A program made the translations under genes and the position numbers. This document shows, one piece after another, positions 1 to 7,656 of a stretch of DNA of 64,000 nucleotides; position 1 is the stretch's first letter, and each line of letters begins with the position of its first letter. The notes under the pieces were generated by a model, which was not told the DNA's origin, did not search any database, and saw only the letters and a list, made by a program, of their open reading frames with translations. Origin of the DNA: CALFCX01 sp041650595 (lineage in GTDB: Bacteria; Margulisbacteria; WOR-1; JAKLHX01); assembly GCA_041650595.1 (NCBI GenBank), contig JBAZKW010000001.1, positions 159,915 to 223,914 on the forward strand. Reading direction: 5' to 3'.

Positions 1-57
1 AAGAAGTGTCCTGTGCGGTGCGCGCTCGATCCCTTTTTTGATGCTGTCGCTTTTCAT
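1..57 (-). CDS. ilvD: Dihydroxy-acid dehydratase, N-terminal fragment (cut by window edge)
   Basis: Only the first 19 codons are present, reading MKSDSIKKGIERAPHRTLL on the minus strand. The pattern SD.IKKG.ERAPHR.LL is the conserved N-terminus of IlvD, which dehydrates dihydroxy acids in valine, leucine and isoleucine synthesis. The ATG at 57-55 is preceded by an AAGGAG ribosome-binding site, and a TATAAT box lies at 81-76 on the same strand, so this looks like the first gene of a transcript. Identity rests on a short but distinctive stretch. Confidence 0.8.
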   Translation of the reverse strand, partial: MKSDSIKKGIERAPHRTLL

Positions 58-87
58 ATAGAACTCCTTGGCATTATTATATCATTT

Positions 88-187
88 AAGGAATAAGTAG
101 TAAGTAATAGGTAGTAAGGATAATTTGCCGATGATAAAGAGAACTTATCCGACCGGGCCTTACTTCTTATTCCTTACTGCTTACTCC
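88..187. repeat. Inverted arrays of degenerate 7-base repeats
   Basis: Arm 88-120 is built of 7-base units of the type AAGGAAT, AAGTAGT, AAGTAAT, AGGTAGT. Arm 158-187 is the opposite strand of similar units (TTACTTC, TTATTCC, TTACTGC). Together they could form a long hairpin just outside the 3' end of tRNA-Leu(CAG). Similar arrays occur at 46920-47010 and 59406-59482, again beside tRNA genes. No gene is seen in 58-207. Confidence 0.7.
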
Positions 188-207
188 ATAATTTGTGAAG
201 CAAATTA

Positions 208-289
208 TGCCGTCGGGGAGAATCGAACTCCCATGCTGTTAGGCATACGCTCCTGAAGCGTACGTGTCTACCAATTCCACCACGACGGC
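208..289 (-). tRNA. tRNA-Leu(CAG)
   Basis: On the minus strand the 7-bp acceptor stem GCCGTCG/CGACGGC closes a cloverleaf with a D-arm containing GGTAGACA, an anticodon loop TTCAGGA (anticodon CAG), a long leucine-type variable arm and the T-loop TTCGATT. No CCA is encoded. Confidence 0.95.
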
Positions 290-305
290 AAAACATTGAA
301 ACATT

Positions 306-390
306 TGCCAGGAGGGAGAATCGAACTCCCATGACCGTAAAGATCATCCGCTTTTGAGGCGGACGCGTCTACCAATTCCGCCATCCTGGC
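306..390 (-). tRNA. tRNA-Leu(CAA)
   Basis: Minus-strand cloverleaf with acceptor GCCAGGA/TCCTGGC, D-arm GGTAGACG, anticodon loop CTCAAAA (anticodon CAA), a class II variable arm and T-loop TTCGATT. CCA is not encoded. It lies 16 bases from tRNA-Leu(CAG) and is probably in the same transcript. Confidence 0.95.
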
Positions 391-398
391 ATAAAATT

Positions 399-442
399 TG
401 TCTGCCACCTGCCTGCCGGCAGGCAGGTTCCACCACATCGGC
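399..442 (-). pseudogene. tRNA-Leu 5' remnant interrupted in the D-loop by a 20-base palindrome
   Basis: Read on the minus strand, GCCGATGTGGTGGAA (442-428) matches the acceptor and D-stem of the neighbouring tRNA-Leu genes. The perfect palindrome CCTGCCTGCCGGCAGGCAGG follows at 408-427, and then TGGCAGACA (407-399) matches the end of the D-arm. The remainder of the tRNA is missing. The remnant starts just after the accA stop codon. Confidence 0.7.
408..427. repeat. 20-base perfect palindrome, copy 1
   Basis: CCTGCCTGCCGGCAGGCAGG is identical at 408-427, 31494-31513 and 59778-59797. All three copies interrupt a degenerate tRNA sequence. Confidence 0.9.
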
Positions 443-445
443 GCA

Positions 446-1426
446 TTAAGATTCCTCGAACTGTCCCATCTTCCTGAATTTGTCATACCGGTCCTTTAGT
501 ATCTCGGAAGGGGACATTTTTTTGAGCTCTTCCAGGTGTCTTAATAAAGAAGCTTTCATGTTTTCGGCAGTGAACTTGTAATCGTTGTGCGCGCCCCCGG
601 AAGGTTCTTTCACTATTTCGTCTATTATCCCGAGTTTGAGATGGTCTTTGGATGTGAGTTTTAAGTTTTCAGCCGCTTCCGCGGACCTCTTCGCGTCCCT
701 GAACAATATGGAGGCGCATCCTTCGGGGGATATGACGGAATATATGGAATATTCGAGCATAAGCACGCGGTTGCCTACAGCTATGCCCAAAGCACCTCCG
801 CTTCCTCCTTCGCCGGTGATCATTACGATTATCGGGACGGAGATCTGCATCATATCCCTCAGATTTCTTGCTATGGCCTCGGCCTGTCCGCGCTCTTCGG
901 CGCCAAGGCCCGGATATGCGCCCATTGTATCTACAAAAGTTATTATCGGCCGGTTGAATTTTTCCGCCATTTTCATAAGGCGCAGTGCTTTGCGGTATCC
1001 TTCGGGATGGGCGCTGCCAAAATTACGCTCAATATTCTCTTTGGTGTTTTTGCCTTTCTGATGACCTATCAGCATGCAGTGGATATCTTCAAGTTTTGCG
1101 AATCCTCCGATCATTGCTTTGTCATCTCCAAAGCACCTGTCCCCGTGCAGTTCCACAAAATCATGGAATATAAGGTTTGTGTAATCCAGCATTGTCGGAC
1201 GCCTGGGATGGCGTGCGATTGACACGATCTGGTTGGGCGAAAGGCTCGAAAAGATCTCTTTTTTAAGCTTGTTTATACGGTCTTCCATCGCGACAAGCTC
1301 ACTATTCATATCCAGCTCACCGGTCTTTGCGGTCTTTTTGAGCGCTTCAACCTTTTTGTAAAGCTCGACCACGGGCTTTTCGAACTCAAGCAGGTGTTTG
1401 GGGTCCAAAGGTTTTTGCTCCTTCAT
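446..1426 (-). CDS. accA: Acetyl-CoA carboxylase carboxyltransferase, alpha subunit
   Basis: At 326 aa this is the usual length of AccA, which with AccD moves the carboxyl group from carboxy-biotin to acetyl-CoA to make malonyl-CoA for fatty acid synthesis. Family signatures seen are PRRPTMLDY, the LHGDR.FGDDKA segment, GSAHPEGYRKALRLM, FVDTMGAYPG and GEGGSGGALGI, the oxyanion/CoA region. The start ATG follows the accD stop codon with no gap (TAA then ATG), so the two subunits are translated as a coupled pair, which suits their 1:1 complex. A remnant tRNA-Leu and two real tRNA-Leu genes follow on the same strand. Confidence 0.97.
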   Translation of the reverse strand: MKEQKPLDPKHLLEFEKPVVELYKKVEALKKTAKTGELDMNSELVAMEDRINKLKKEIFSSLSPNQIVSIARHPRRPTMLDYTNLIFHDFVELHGDRCFGDDKAMIGGFAKLEDIHCMLIGHQKGKNTKENIERNFGSAHPEGYRKALRLMKMAEKFNRPIITFVDTMGAYPGLGAEERGQAEAIARNLRDMMQISVPIIVMITGEGGSGGALGIAVGNRVLMLEYSIYSVISPEGCASILFRDAKRSAEAAENLKLTSKDHLKLGIIDEIVKEPSGGAHNDYKFTAENMKASLLRHLEELKKMSPSEILKDRYDKFRKMGQFEES

Positions 1427-2284
1427 TTAATATCCAAACCAGTCGAGGCATGTTACAAGCGTGTCTTTGAGCTTGCCCCGCTCTACCACAAAATCTACCA
1501 TCCCGTGTTCCACCAGATATTCGGCCCTCTGAAAGCCTACGGGAAGTTTTTGACGTATAGTCTGTTCTATTACTCTGGGGCCCGCAAAACCGATTAGCGC
1601 ACCTGGCTCCGCTATGTTTATATCTCCCAGCATCGCAAAGCTTGCGGATACGCCTCCTGTCGTCGGGTCCGCCAAAAGACTTATGTAGGGAAGCCTGGCT
1701 TCCGCGAGCTTTGCAAGCGCTCCGGAAGTTTTTGCCATCTGCATGAGAGACATAATGCTTTCCTGCATCCGGGCACCGCCCGAAGTTGAGCAGATTATCA
1801 CGGGAACTTTGAGCCCTACGGCCTTTTCGACGGCGCGGGTGATCTTTTCACCAACGACCGAGCCCATACTGCCGCCCATAAAAGAAAAATCCATAGCGCA
1901 GATCACCAGATGTTTGCCTTTTATCGCGCCTTCCCCTGTAACAACCGCATCAAAAAGAGAGGTTTTTGCCTCATAATCACGGATCCTTTGTTCATATTTG
2001 GCCGTGTCAAAGAAGTTCAGGAAGTCTTTTGAGCGCATTGAAATGTCGTACGGCGAAAAACTGGCTTCGTCCAGAAGCATGGATATGCGTTCTTTGGCGG
2101 AAAGCTTAAAATGGTAGGAGCATTTGGGGCAGACCTTGAGGTTTTTTTCGAGGTCCTTGCTGTAAATCGTCTCTTTGCATTTGTAGCATTTTACCCAAAG
2201 ACTGCCCGGCACATCAAGCTTTTCAGCCTTGTACTCCCCGGATATTTTAGGTTTCTTTTTGGAAAACCACTCTGATAATGCCAT
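1427..2284 (-). CDS. accD: Acetyl-CoA carboxylase carboxyltransferase, beta subunit
   Basis: The 285-aa protein starts MALSEWFSKKKP and carries the AccD zinc ribbon (Cys33, Cys36, Cys52, Cys55; pattern CYKC...CPKC), then the crotonase-fold core with GGSMGSVVGEKI, STSGGARMQE, DPTTGGVSASFA and GFAGPRVIEQT. The frame stays open upstream to 2446, but those extra 54 residues would overlap the divergent rpsT gene and are hydrophobic and unlike AccD. ATG 2284 has GGAAGG upstream and fits the family, so it was chosen. It is the first gene of an accD-accA operon. Confidence 0.96.
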   Translation of the reverse strand: MALSEWFSKKKPKISGEYKAEKLDVPGSLWVKCYKCKETIYSKDLEKNLKVCPKCSYHFKLSAKERISMLLDEASFSPYDISMRSKDFLNFFDTAKYEQRIRDYEAKTSLFDAVVTGEGAIKGKHLVICAMDFSFMGGSMGSVVGEKITRAVEKAVGLKVPVIICSTSGGARMQESIMSLMQMAKTSGALAKLAEARLPYISLLADPTTGGVSASFAMLGDINIAEPGALIGFAGPRVIEQTIRQKLPVGFQRAEYLVEHGMVDFVVERGKLKDTLVTCLDWFGY

Positions 2285-2309
2285 ATTGCGATACCTTCCA
2301 ACGTGTGTT

Positions 2310-2315
2310 ATTATA
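2310..2315 (-). promoter_or_regulatory. Probable -10 box for accD-accA
   Basis: A perfect TATAAT on the minus strand lies 25 bases upstream of the accD ATG, in the 71-base space between divergent accD and rpsT. No good -35 box was found at the usual distance, so this is tentative. Confidence 0.45.
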
Positions 2316-2355
2316 ACATAGTAAGAGAGAGCAAAACCTAAGGAGAATCCCGACA

Positions 2356-2622
2356 ATGGCCAATATAAAATCTGCCGTAAAAAGGATCCGGATAGCGAAA
2401 AGGAACGAGGATAGGAACAAAGCCTCCAAATCCAACATAAAAACAATCCTCAAAAAAGCGTTGGGGCTCATATCATCTAAAGGCGCGGATGCGGAAAAGC
2501 TGGTCCGTCAGGCCATAAAGAACATCGACAAAGCCGTCTCAAAAGGTATTTTACACAAAAATACGGCTTCCAGAAAAAAATCCAGGCTGATGAAAAAGCT
2601 GAACAAGTCAAAGGCCTCTTAA
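2356..2622 (+). CDS. rpsT: 30S ribosomal protein S20
   Basis: The 88-aa, lysine/arginine-rich protein begins MANIKSAVKRIRIAKRNEDRNKA and contains the S20 hallmarks (NK..KS.IKT at the start, then VSKGILHKNTASRKKSRL near the C-terminus). S20 binds 16S rRNA early in small-subunit assembly. An AGGAG site precedes the ATG. The gene is divergent from accD and is followed directly by a hairpin terminator at 2626-2647. Confidence 0.97.
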   Translation: MANIKSAVKRIRIAKRNEDRNKASKSNIKTILKKALGLISSKGADAEKLVRQAIKNIDKAVSKGILHKNTASRKKSRLMKKLNKSKAS

Positions 2623-2625
2623 ATT

Positions 2626-2647
2626 GCCGGGTTTGCCCGGTCTTTTT
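2626..2647 (+). terminator. Rho-independent terminator of rpsT
   Basis: The stem CCGGG/CCCGG (2627-2631 with 2636-2640, loop TTTG) is followed by TCTTTTT. Its T-run ends one base before the ispE ATG at 2648, so termination here would remove or limit ispE transcription from the rpsT promoter. Confidence 0.75.
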
Positions 2648-3514
2648 ATGACTTCTATAACAGTACGGGCTTTCGCAAAAATAAACCTATACCTCAAGAT
2701 CTTGTCCAAAAGACCTGACGGATTTCACGATATCGAAACTATCATGCAGAACATCTCCCTATTTGACGAGCTTACTATAGAAAACGGCGAAAACGGCATA
2801 ATCGTCGATTGCGACGATCCCGCTGTCCCTTCGGGGGACGGCAATATCTGCTACAAAGCCGCAAAGCGGCTGATCGGTCTTTCTGGCGCCGGGGGCGTAA
2901 AAATAAAGATCAAAAAAAATATTCCCTCGGGAGCGGGGCTTGGCGGAGGCAGCAGCGACGCTGCTGCCGTTATAATGGCCCTGAATAAATTGTGGGGACT
3001 TTCTCTCGATTCAAATGCAATGATCAAAATAGCCGGCGAGATCGGTTCCGATGTTCCTTTTTTTATTATAGGCGGCAGGGCTCTTTGCAGAGGAAGGGGA
3101 GAGGTCATAGAAAAACTGCCTGACCCGCCAAAGTCATACTATGTCCTTGTTAAGCCTGACGTTTCCGTTGACACAAAATGGGCGTATGGAGAATGGGACA
3201 AAAAATTTCAAATTTCAAATTTCAAATTACAAAAAGGTGAAGAAAAGAGATTTAAATGTGTAGGGTCAAATATCGTGGGGTTTGAAAACGATTTTGAAAA
3301 GATCATCTTGCCTGAATATCCGGCTATAGATAAAGTCAAAAAAGACCTTGTTGCAGCCGGCTGCGGATCCGTTTTTCTTACAGGCAGCGGCAGTGCCGTG
3401 TTTGGGAAGGCAAATAACGAAACCGGCGCAAAAGCTGTTTTTGAAACAATATCAAATAAATATCCGGGATCTTTTTTGACTTCCTCGGTCAACTCTGCGG
3501 TCGAGTATATTTAA
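2648..3514 (+). CDS. ispE: 4-diphosphocytidyl-2-C-methyl-D-erythritol kinase
   Basis: This GHMP-family kinase phosphorylates CDP-methylerythritol in the non-mevalonate isoprenoid pathway. The start MTSITVRAFAKINLYLKIL matches the conserved AKINL.L segment, and the ATP loop IPSGAGLGGGSSDAAA (about residues 90-105) and the C-terminal TGSGSAVFG motif are intact. The frame runs upstream to a TTG at 2624, but that lies inside the rpsT terminator, so ATG 2648 is preferred although it has no clear ribosome-binding site. Around 3203-3235 an AT-rich repeat adds residues FQISNFKLQK between conserved blocks, which looks like an in-frame repeat insertion. Confidence 0.93.
   Translation: MTSITVRAFAKINLYLKILSKRPDGFHDIETIMQNISLFDELTIENGENGIIVDCDDPAVPSGDGNICYKAAKRLIGLSGAGGVKIKIKKNIPSGAGLGGGSSDAAAVIMALNKLWGLSLDSNAMIKIAGEIGSDVPFFIIGGRALCRGRGEVIEKLPDPPKSYYVLVKPDVSVDTKWAYGEWDKKFQISNFKLQKGEEKRFKCVGSNIVGFENDFEKIILPEYPAIDKVKKDLVAAGCGSVFLTGSGSAVFGKANNETGAKAVFETISNKYPGSFLTSSVNSAVEYI
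3203..3235. repeat. AT-rich short repeat inserted in frame in ispE
   Basis: The unit TTTCAAA is repeated three times and a degenerate fourth follows, encoding FQISNFKLQK. A similar run occurs between genes at 47173-47198. The segment falls in a variable loop of IspE, so it may be tolerated. Confidence 0.55.
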
Positions 3515-3532
3515 TCCAGCACAAAAATATGT

Positions 3533-3560
3533 GAAATTCTTGAAATATTGAGTCGATAAG
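3533..3560 (+). promoter_or_regulatory. Sigma-28-like promoter of the phosphofructokinase gene
   Basis: GAAATTCT (3533), 13 bases, then CGATAAG (3554-3560). The spacing is identical to the twelve other sites in this window. The predicted start of transcription is about 40 bases before ATG 3609. Confidence 0.65.
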
Positions 3561-3608
3561 TATTTGATAACAAGCGAAATATAATCATGGATTAGAGAGG
3601 AGAAAAAT

Positions 3609-5072
3609 ATGGGAGTAATATATTCATTAAAGCCATTTCTTACCAGCTTGGATGCTTTGTCTGTTTCGGCGGGCGGAATCAAAGCGCGGCTTCGTGAAAT
3701 TCCTGCTCTCAGATTGCGTCCGGGCCAAGAACCGAGATTGATGGGGCTTTTATTCGCAGGAGGCCCAGCTAATGTTGAGGGCGGAGTGGTAGAGCCGATA
3801 GTAAAAATTGCGGCAGAGAACGGGGTCGCGGTTTTTGGTTTTGAGGACGGCTTTAAAGGGTTGCTTGACGGAGGCAAAGGGGTCCTTTTGAATCCTTATG
3901 CAGTTCATAATTTTTCGAGGCAAGGCGGAGGGATCCTTGGAACGGATCGATTGAATCCCGACGGGCAAAAGAGAGAATGGATAGCCGATAAATTCAGGCA
4001 ATGGAATATAGAAATATTGCATGGTGGCGGAGGCGATGACACTCAAAGCAGTCTTAAGCGGATGGCCAATTTAGGACTTAAAATGATCGGAGTGGCGAAG
4101 ACGGTGGATTGGGACCTTCCGTTGACTGAAACTTACGGTTTTATCACGGCATGGGCGACTATCGGTAGGATCCTGGATAGTTACAGCAATGAAACCGTAT
4201 TGACTAACACAAACGCTTTGGCGCAGATAATGGGCCGAAGATCTGGAGCGTTGACATTGGCTAGTTCTCAGATGTCGGGAGCAACAAGAAGCTACATAGG
4301 CGAGGAGTTTACTCAAAAAGGATTGTTTGAACTAGTCGGGGCCGTAGAACTTGGAGACCTCTTTGCGTATAACGTGCTTTGCGATCTTGCGGCGATCAAT
4401 TTGATCGACGGTCAGACAAGAACACCTGAATGGATCAAAACAAATATTGCATCCGTTGATGCTGCGGCAGTGCATGTTAATTTGGTGGCGCTGCTTAATC
4501 AAATGATAGGGATAATGAGCAGCAGAAAGGGAAGAGGATTACACGACAATCTTTTTGCCGTCGCGGAAGGGATTGCCGAGAGGCTGCCGACAGTTGTTAC
4601 AGAGAAGCAGCCGGGCACTGATCTGCCGATCGAAGCAGTAGTGGAGATATTCGGCAAAAGAATACCCGTGGAGTATGACGAACACCATAATCCTAGACTT
4701 GGCCCGATTAAGATCGGTGACGGTTTAAAAGAGCAATTAGTGGCAAAATTTACAACTAATCCGAAAAAACCCGCCAAATGGATTTTTAATCAGAATCTGA
4801 CTTACGAGGGAAGATGCGTTACAACGCCGGAACAGGCGGATGTAAGAATCGGTCAAACCATGGCGATAAGAGCAATCACGGAAGCTATCCATGGCCGGCA
4901 CGGATTTCTATCGGGGTACAGGGCTTGCGAATCAGTTATGATTCCGTTCGATGATCTTCCAACGGATCCTGTAACGGGAAAAATTATCCCCCGGGTTGTT
5001 GACCTTGGCAGCAGTTTTTATCTCGGCGCAAAACAGCTTGAATGGTTGCTCGCAAATCAGGGCCGAGATTAA
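3609..5072 (+). CDS. Phosphofructokinase family protein, probably pyrophosphate-type
   Basis: The 487-aa protein belongs to the PfkA superfamily, which phosphorylates fructose 6-phosphate. Seen are the N-terminal phosphate loop LLFAGGPANVEGG (about 48-60), GFEDGFKGLL, the motif GGGGDDTQSS (139-148), AKTVDWDLPLTETYGFITA (163-181) in place of PKTIDND, and FLSGYRACE late in the protein. Asp after GGD, instead of the Gly of ATP-dependent enzymes, is the known mark of pyrophosphate use, so PPi-dependence is inferred. The protein is longer than the roughly 320-aa bacterial PfkA and has an N-terminal extension. A GAGGAG site precedes the ATG, and a sigma-28-like promoter lies upstream. Confidence 0.85.
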   Translation: MGVIYSLKPFLTSLDALSVSAGGIKARLREIPALRLRPGQEPRLMGLLFAGGPANVEGGVVEPIVKIAAENGVAVFGFEDGFKGLLDGGKGVLLNPYAVHNFSRQGGGILGTDRLNPDGQKREWIADKFRQWNIEILHGGGGDDTQSSLKRMANLGLKMIGVAKTVDWDLPLTETYGFITAWATIGRILDSYSNETVLTNTNALAQIMGRRSGALTLASSQMSGATRSYIGEEFTQKGLFELVGAVELGDLFAYNVLCDLAAINLIDGQTRTPEWIKTNIASVDAAAVHVNLVALLNQMIGIMSSRKGRGLHDNLFAVAEGIAERLPTVVTEKQPGTDLPIEAVVEIFGKRIPVEYDEHHNPRLGPIKIGDGLKEQLVAKFTTNPKKPAKWIFNQNLTYEGRCVTTPEQADVRIGQTMAIRAITEAIHGRHGFLSGYRACESVMIPFDDLPTDPVTGKIIPRVVDLGSSFYLGAKQLEWLLANQGRD

Positions 5073-5107
5073 GTCCGTAGAAATTTAGTTGCATAATCAG
5101 ATTAACT

Positions 5108-5135
5108 GAAATTTCCCCGGATATTTGACGATATA
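5108..5135 (+). promoter_or_regulatory. Sigma-28-like promoter of the zinc-ribbon gene
   Basis: A perfect GAAATTTC (5108-5115), 13 bases ending TTGA, then CGATATA (5129-5135), 44 bases before ATG 5180. Confidence 0.7.
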
Positions 5136-5179
5136 TTAATAGATAATCATGCCGGGTCTCGGAAAGGAGATTTAAGTAA

Positions 5180-5407
5180 ATGTCAAGCAAAGAAGAAAGG
5201 TGTCCTTCGTGCAATAAGCTTTTGATGAAAGAGGGCGAAATAAAATGCCCCAGATGCAAAGAGGTAGTTGCTGTAGGAACTCCCTGCGAATTCTTTGAAG
5301 CTTGTCCTCACAGGCGTGATATGTCAAGATACGGCACGGTTAAAAAACTTCTCAATACTCTTCCCGTGGCAATGAAAGAAAGAATGCGCCTTTCTAACTA
5401 TCAATAA
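5180..5407 (+). CDS. Small zinc-ribbon protein of unknown role
   Basis: The 75-aa protein has a N-terminal CPSC...CPRC zinc ribbon (about residues 8-27), then a C...CPH group (about 37-45), and a basic C-terminal tail. The ribbon resembles those of small nucleic-acid-binding regulators, but no family was firmly recognised. A strong AAAGGAG site lies upstream, with a sigma-28-like promoter before it. The stop codon is 21 bases before coaX. It may bind zinc and RNA or DNA; that is inference. Confidence 0.75.
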   Translation: MSSKEERCPSCNKLLMKEGEIKCPRCKEVVAVGTPCEFFEACPHRRDMSRYGTVKKLLNTLPVAMKERMRLSNYQ

Positions 5408-5413
5408 TCCCCG

Positions 5414-5422
5414 TGATATAAT
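5414..5422 (+). promoter_or_regulatory. Extended -10 box of coaX (leaderless)
   Basis: TGATATAAT ends at 5422, six bases before the coaX ATG at 5429. Transcription would begin at or next to the start codon, so no ribosome-binding site is possible. Similar arrangements recur through the window. Confidence 0.6.
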
Positions 5423-5428
5423 CCAGGC

Positions 5429-6178
5429 ATGCTGCTTGCGATAGACATAGGAAATACCAATATAGTCGCCGCTCTGTGCGACAACGGAAAAATAAAAGAT
5501 TCCGTACGTTTTGAAACTGCCGACAAAAGGACCTTTGGATTTCTTTCTTCTTTTAAAAATAATTTTGTGGAAGGCGTAATGATATCCAGTGTTGTTCCAA
5601 AAATAGATAAAAAGATCGCATCAATGATCTTAAAAATATACGGAGTAAACCCTTTTTTTGTTTCGGCAGGAATATTTGACGGTATCATGGGGATAAGGCT
5701 CAAAAACAAAAGAGAAATAGGTTCCGACAGGCTGGTAAACGCATTTGCCGCGTCAAGACTGTACGGCAAACCTTCCATAATCATAGATTTTGGTACGGCG
5801 ACCACTTTTTGTGCGGTTGATAGGAAGGGCAGGTACCTTGGGGGGGCGATAGCTCCGGGGATCTCTATATCAAGAGACGCTCTTTACGAAAAGACCGCCA
5901 AACTTCCTCTTGTTGATCTGAGTTTCCCTTCGGCTGTGATAGGCACCAATACTGTCTCGGCCATGCAGTCAGGGATACTTTATGGTTATGTTGGGATAGT
6001 TGAGAGTCTAGTGTCCCGCTTCAAAAAGGTCCTGGGAAAAGACACCCGTGTCATAGCTACGGGAGGCCTGGCGGGGAAGATCTCCTCTAAAACTGATATA
6101 ATTGAAATTGTTGATCCCGATCTCACATTGAAGGGACTTGGCCTCCTATGGGAAAAGATATGGAAGATAAGCCGATAG
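5429..6178 (+). CDS. coaX: Type III pantothenate kinase
   Basis: The 249-aa protein starts MLLAIDIGNTNIVAAL, the ASKHA-fold phosphate 1 motif of type III pantothenate kinases, which catalyse the first step of coenzyme A synthesis. Further family blocks are KREIGSDRLVNAFAA, IIDFGTATTFCAVD, GGAIAPGISISRDAL and ATGGLAG. The start follows an extended -10 box by six bases, so the mRNA is probably leaderless. The 3' end overlaps the lysS reading frame by up to 31 bases, linking it to lysS-metV-metF. Confidence 0.95.
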   Translation: MLLAIDIGNTNIVAALCDNGKIKDSVRFETADKRTFGFLSSFKNNFVEGVMISSVVPKIDKKIASMILKIYGVNPFFVSAGIFDGIMGIRLKNKREIGSDRLVNAFAASRLYGKPSIIIDFGTATTFCAVDRKGRYLGGAIAPGISISRDALYEKTAKLPLVDLSFPSAVIGTNTVSAMQSGILYGYVGIVESLVSRFKKVLGKDTRVIATGGLAGKISSKTDIIEIVDPDLTLKGLGLLWEKIWKISR

Positions 6179-7656
6179 AAAACAAGCAGGAGCTCAGCGA
6201 ATTATTGCAAATTCGAAGAGACAAGCTGGGCTTTTTTAGGTCCAAGGGCATGGAGCCATATGCCTATAATTTCAAGAAAGATGCGGATGCCATTTCTCTT
6301 CTCGATAAATATAAAGACATTGAACATAACCAGGAAAGCGAAAAAGAATACCATATTGCCGGCAGGCTTGTGCTCAAAAGAGGGCACGGGAAGGCGGCTT
6401 TTGGCCATATACAGGATGTTTCCGGAAAGATACAGATATATGTAAGACAGGATAATATCGGTCCGGAAAAGTTTGAGATATTTGAAAAGGTGGATATCGG
6501 GGATTTTATAGGAGTAAAAGGTAAAATATTCAAGACAAAGACGGGGGAAGTTACCCTAAAAGCGGTTGATTTTGTCCTGCTGACCAAATCCCTTCATCCT
6601 CTGCCGGAAAAATGGCACGGCCTGCAGGACATTGAGATGAGATACCGCCAGCGTTATGTGGACCTTATCGTCAATCCTGAAGTCAAAAGGGTATTTGAAC
6701 TGCGCAGCAAGATGATATCTCATATAAGAAAATATCTCGAAGACAAGGGATTCCTTGAAGTGGAAACGCCTATACTACATGTCCTTCAGGGAGGAGCGGC
6801 GGCCAGGCCTTTCAAAACGCATCACAATGCTCTTAATATGCCGCTATTTTTAAGGATCGCTCCGGAGCTTTATCTGAAAAGGCTCATCGTAGGCGGTTTT
6901 GAAAAAGTGTTCGAGCTGGGCAGGGTGTTCAGGAACGAAGGCCTTTCTTTTAAGCACAATCCCGAATATACCATGATAGAGATATATCAGGCGTACGCGG
7001 ATTATGAAGATATCATGAAACTGACGGAAGAATTGATATCCGATGCCGTAAAAACGGTTTTCGGGACGCTAAAGATAAAATTCAAGGAACACGAGCTTGA
7101 TTTTGCGCCTCCGTGGAAAAGAATGACCTTGTCGGACGCCCTGAAGCATTTTGCGGGCATAGACATAAACATACCTTTGGACCAATTGAGAGCTTTGGCA
7201 AAAGACAGGGGAGTCGATAATGTTGCGTCTCTGGGAGAGGGCAAGCTGATCAACGAACTTTACGACCGTTTTGTCGAGCCGCATCTTTTGCAGCCGACAT
7301 TTATCATGGATTATCCGCTCGAGACCTCTCCTCTGGCAAAAAAGAAAAGGAACAATCCCAAGCTTGTCGAAAGGTTCGAGCTTATAATCTCCGGGATGGA
7401 ACTGGCAAACGCATTTTCGGAATTAAATGACCCGATAGACCAGCGCGGCCGTTTTGAAAAACAGATGGAACTGAAAAAAGCCGGGGACGAAGAAACGGAG
7501 TCCCTGGATGAAGATTATGTAAGGGCCCTGGAATACGGCATGCCGCCCACTGCCGGACTGGGGATCGGGATCGACAGGCTTATAATGCTGCTCACGGATT
7601 CTCACTCTATTAAAGATGTTTTGTTATTTCCGCATATGAAACCTATAGAACTATGA
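6148..7656 (+). CDS. lysS: Lysyl-tRNA synthetase, class II
   Basis: The protein of up to 502 aa charges tRNA-Lys. An N-terminal OB-fold anticodon-binding domain (about 60-150, with AGRLVLKRGHGKAAFGHIQD) precedes the class II catalytic core: motif 1 around RSKMISHIRKYLEDKGFLEVETPIL, motif 2 VFRNEGLSFKHNPEYTMIE, and motif 3 GLGIGIDRLIMLLTD near the C-terminus. Two starts are possible. ATG 6148 overlaps coaX by 31 bases; ATG 6160, four codons later, has GGGAAA at a better spacing. The stop overlaps the metV start (ATGA). Confidence 0.96.
   Translation: MGKDMEDKPIENKQELSELLQIRRDKLGFFRSKGMEPYAYNFKKDADAISLLDKYKDIEHNQESEKEYHIAGRLVLKRGHGKAAFGHIQDVSGKIQIYVRQDNIGPEKFEIFEKVDIGDFIGVKGKIFKTKTGEVTLKAVDFVLLTKSLHPLPEKWHGLQDIEMRYRQRYVDLIVNPEVKRVFELRSKMISHIRKYLEDKGFLEVETPILHVLQGGAAARPFKTHHNALNMPLFLRIAPELYLKRLIVGGFEKVFELGRVFRNEGLSFKHNPEYTMIEIYQAYADYEDIMKLTEELISDAVKTVFGTLKIKFKEHELDFAPPWKRMTLSDALKHFAGIDINIPLDQLRALAKDRGVDNVASLGEGKLINELYDRFVEPHLLQPTFIMDYPLETSPLAKKKRNNPKLVERFELIISGMELANAFSELNDPIDQRGRFEKQMELKKAGDEETESLDEDYVRALEYGMPPTAGLGIGIDRLIMLLTDSHSIKDVLLFPHMKPIEL

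Noticed and set aside
585..1061. A 158-codon open frame on the plus strand
   Set aside because: It lies wholly antisense to accA, has no family signal and no ribosome-binding site; it is a shadow of codon bias.
2284..2446. A longer accD with a hydrophobic N-terminal extension
   Set aside because: It would overlap rpsT on the other strand, has no family support, and ATG 2284 has a good ribosome-binding site.
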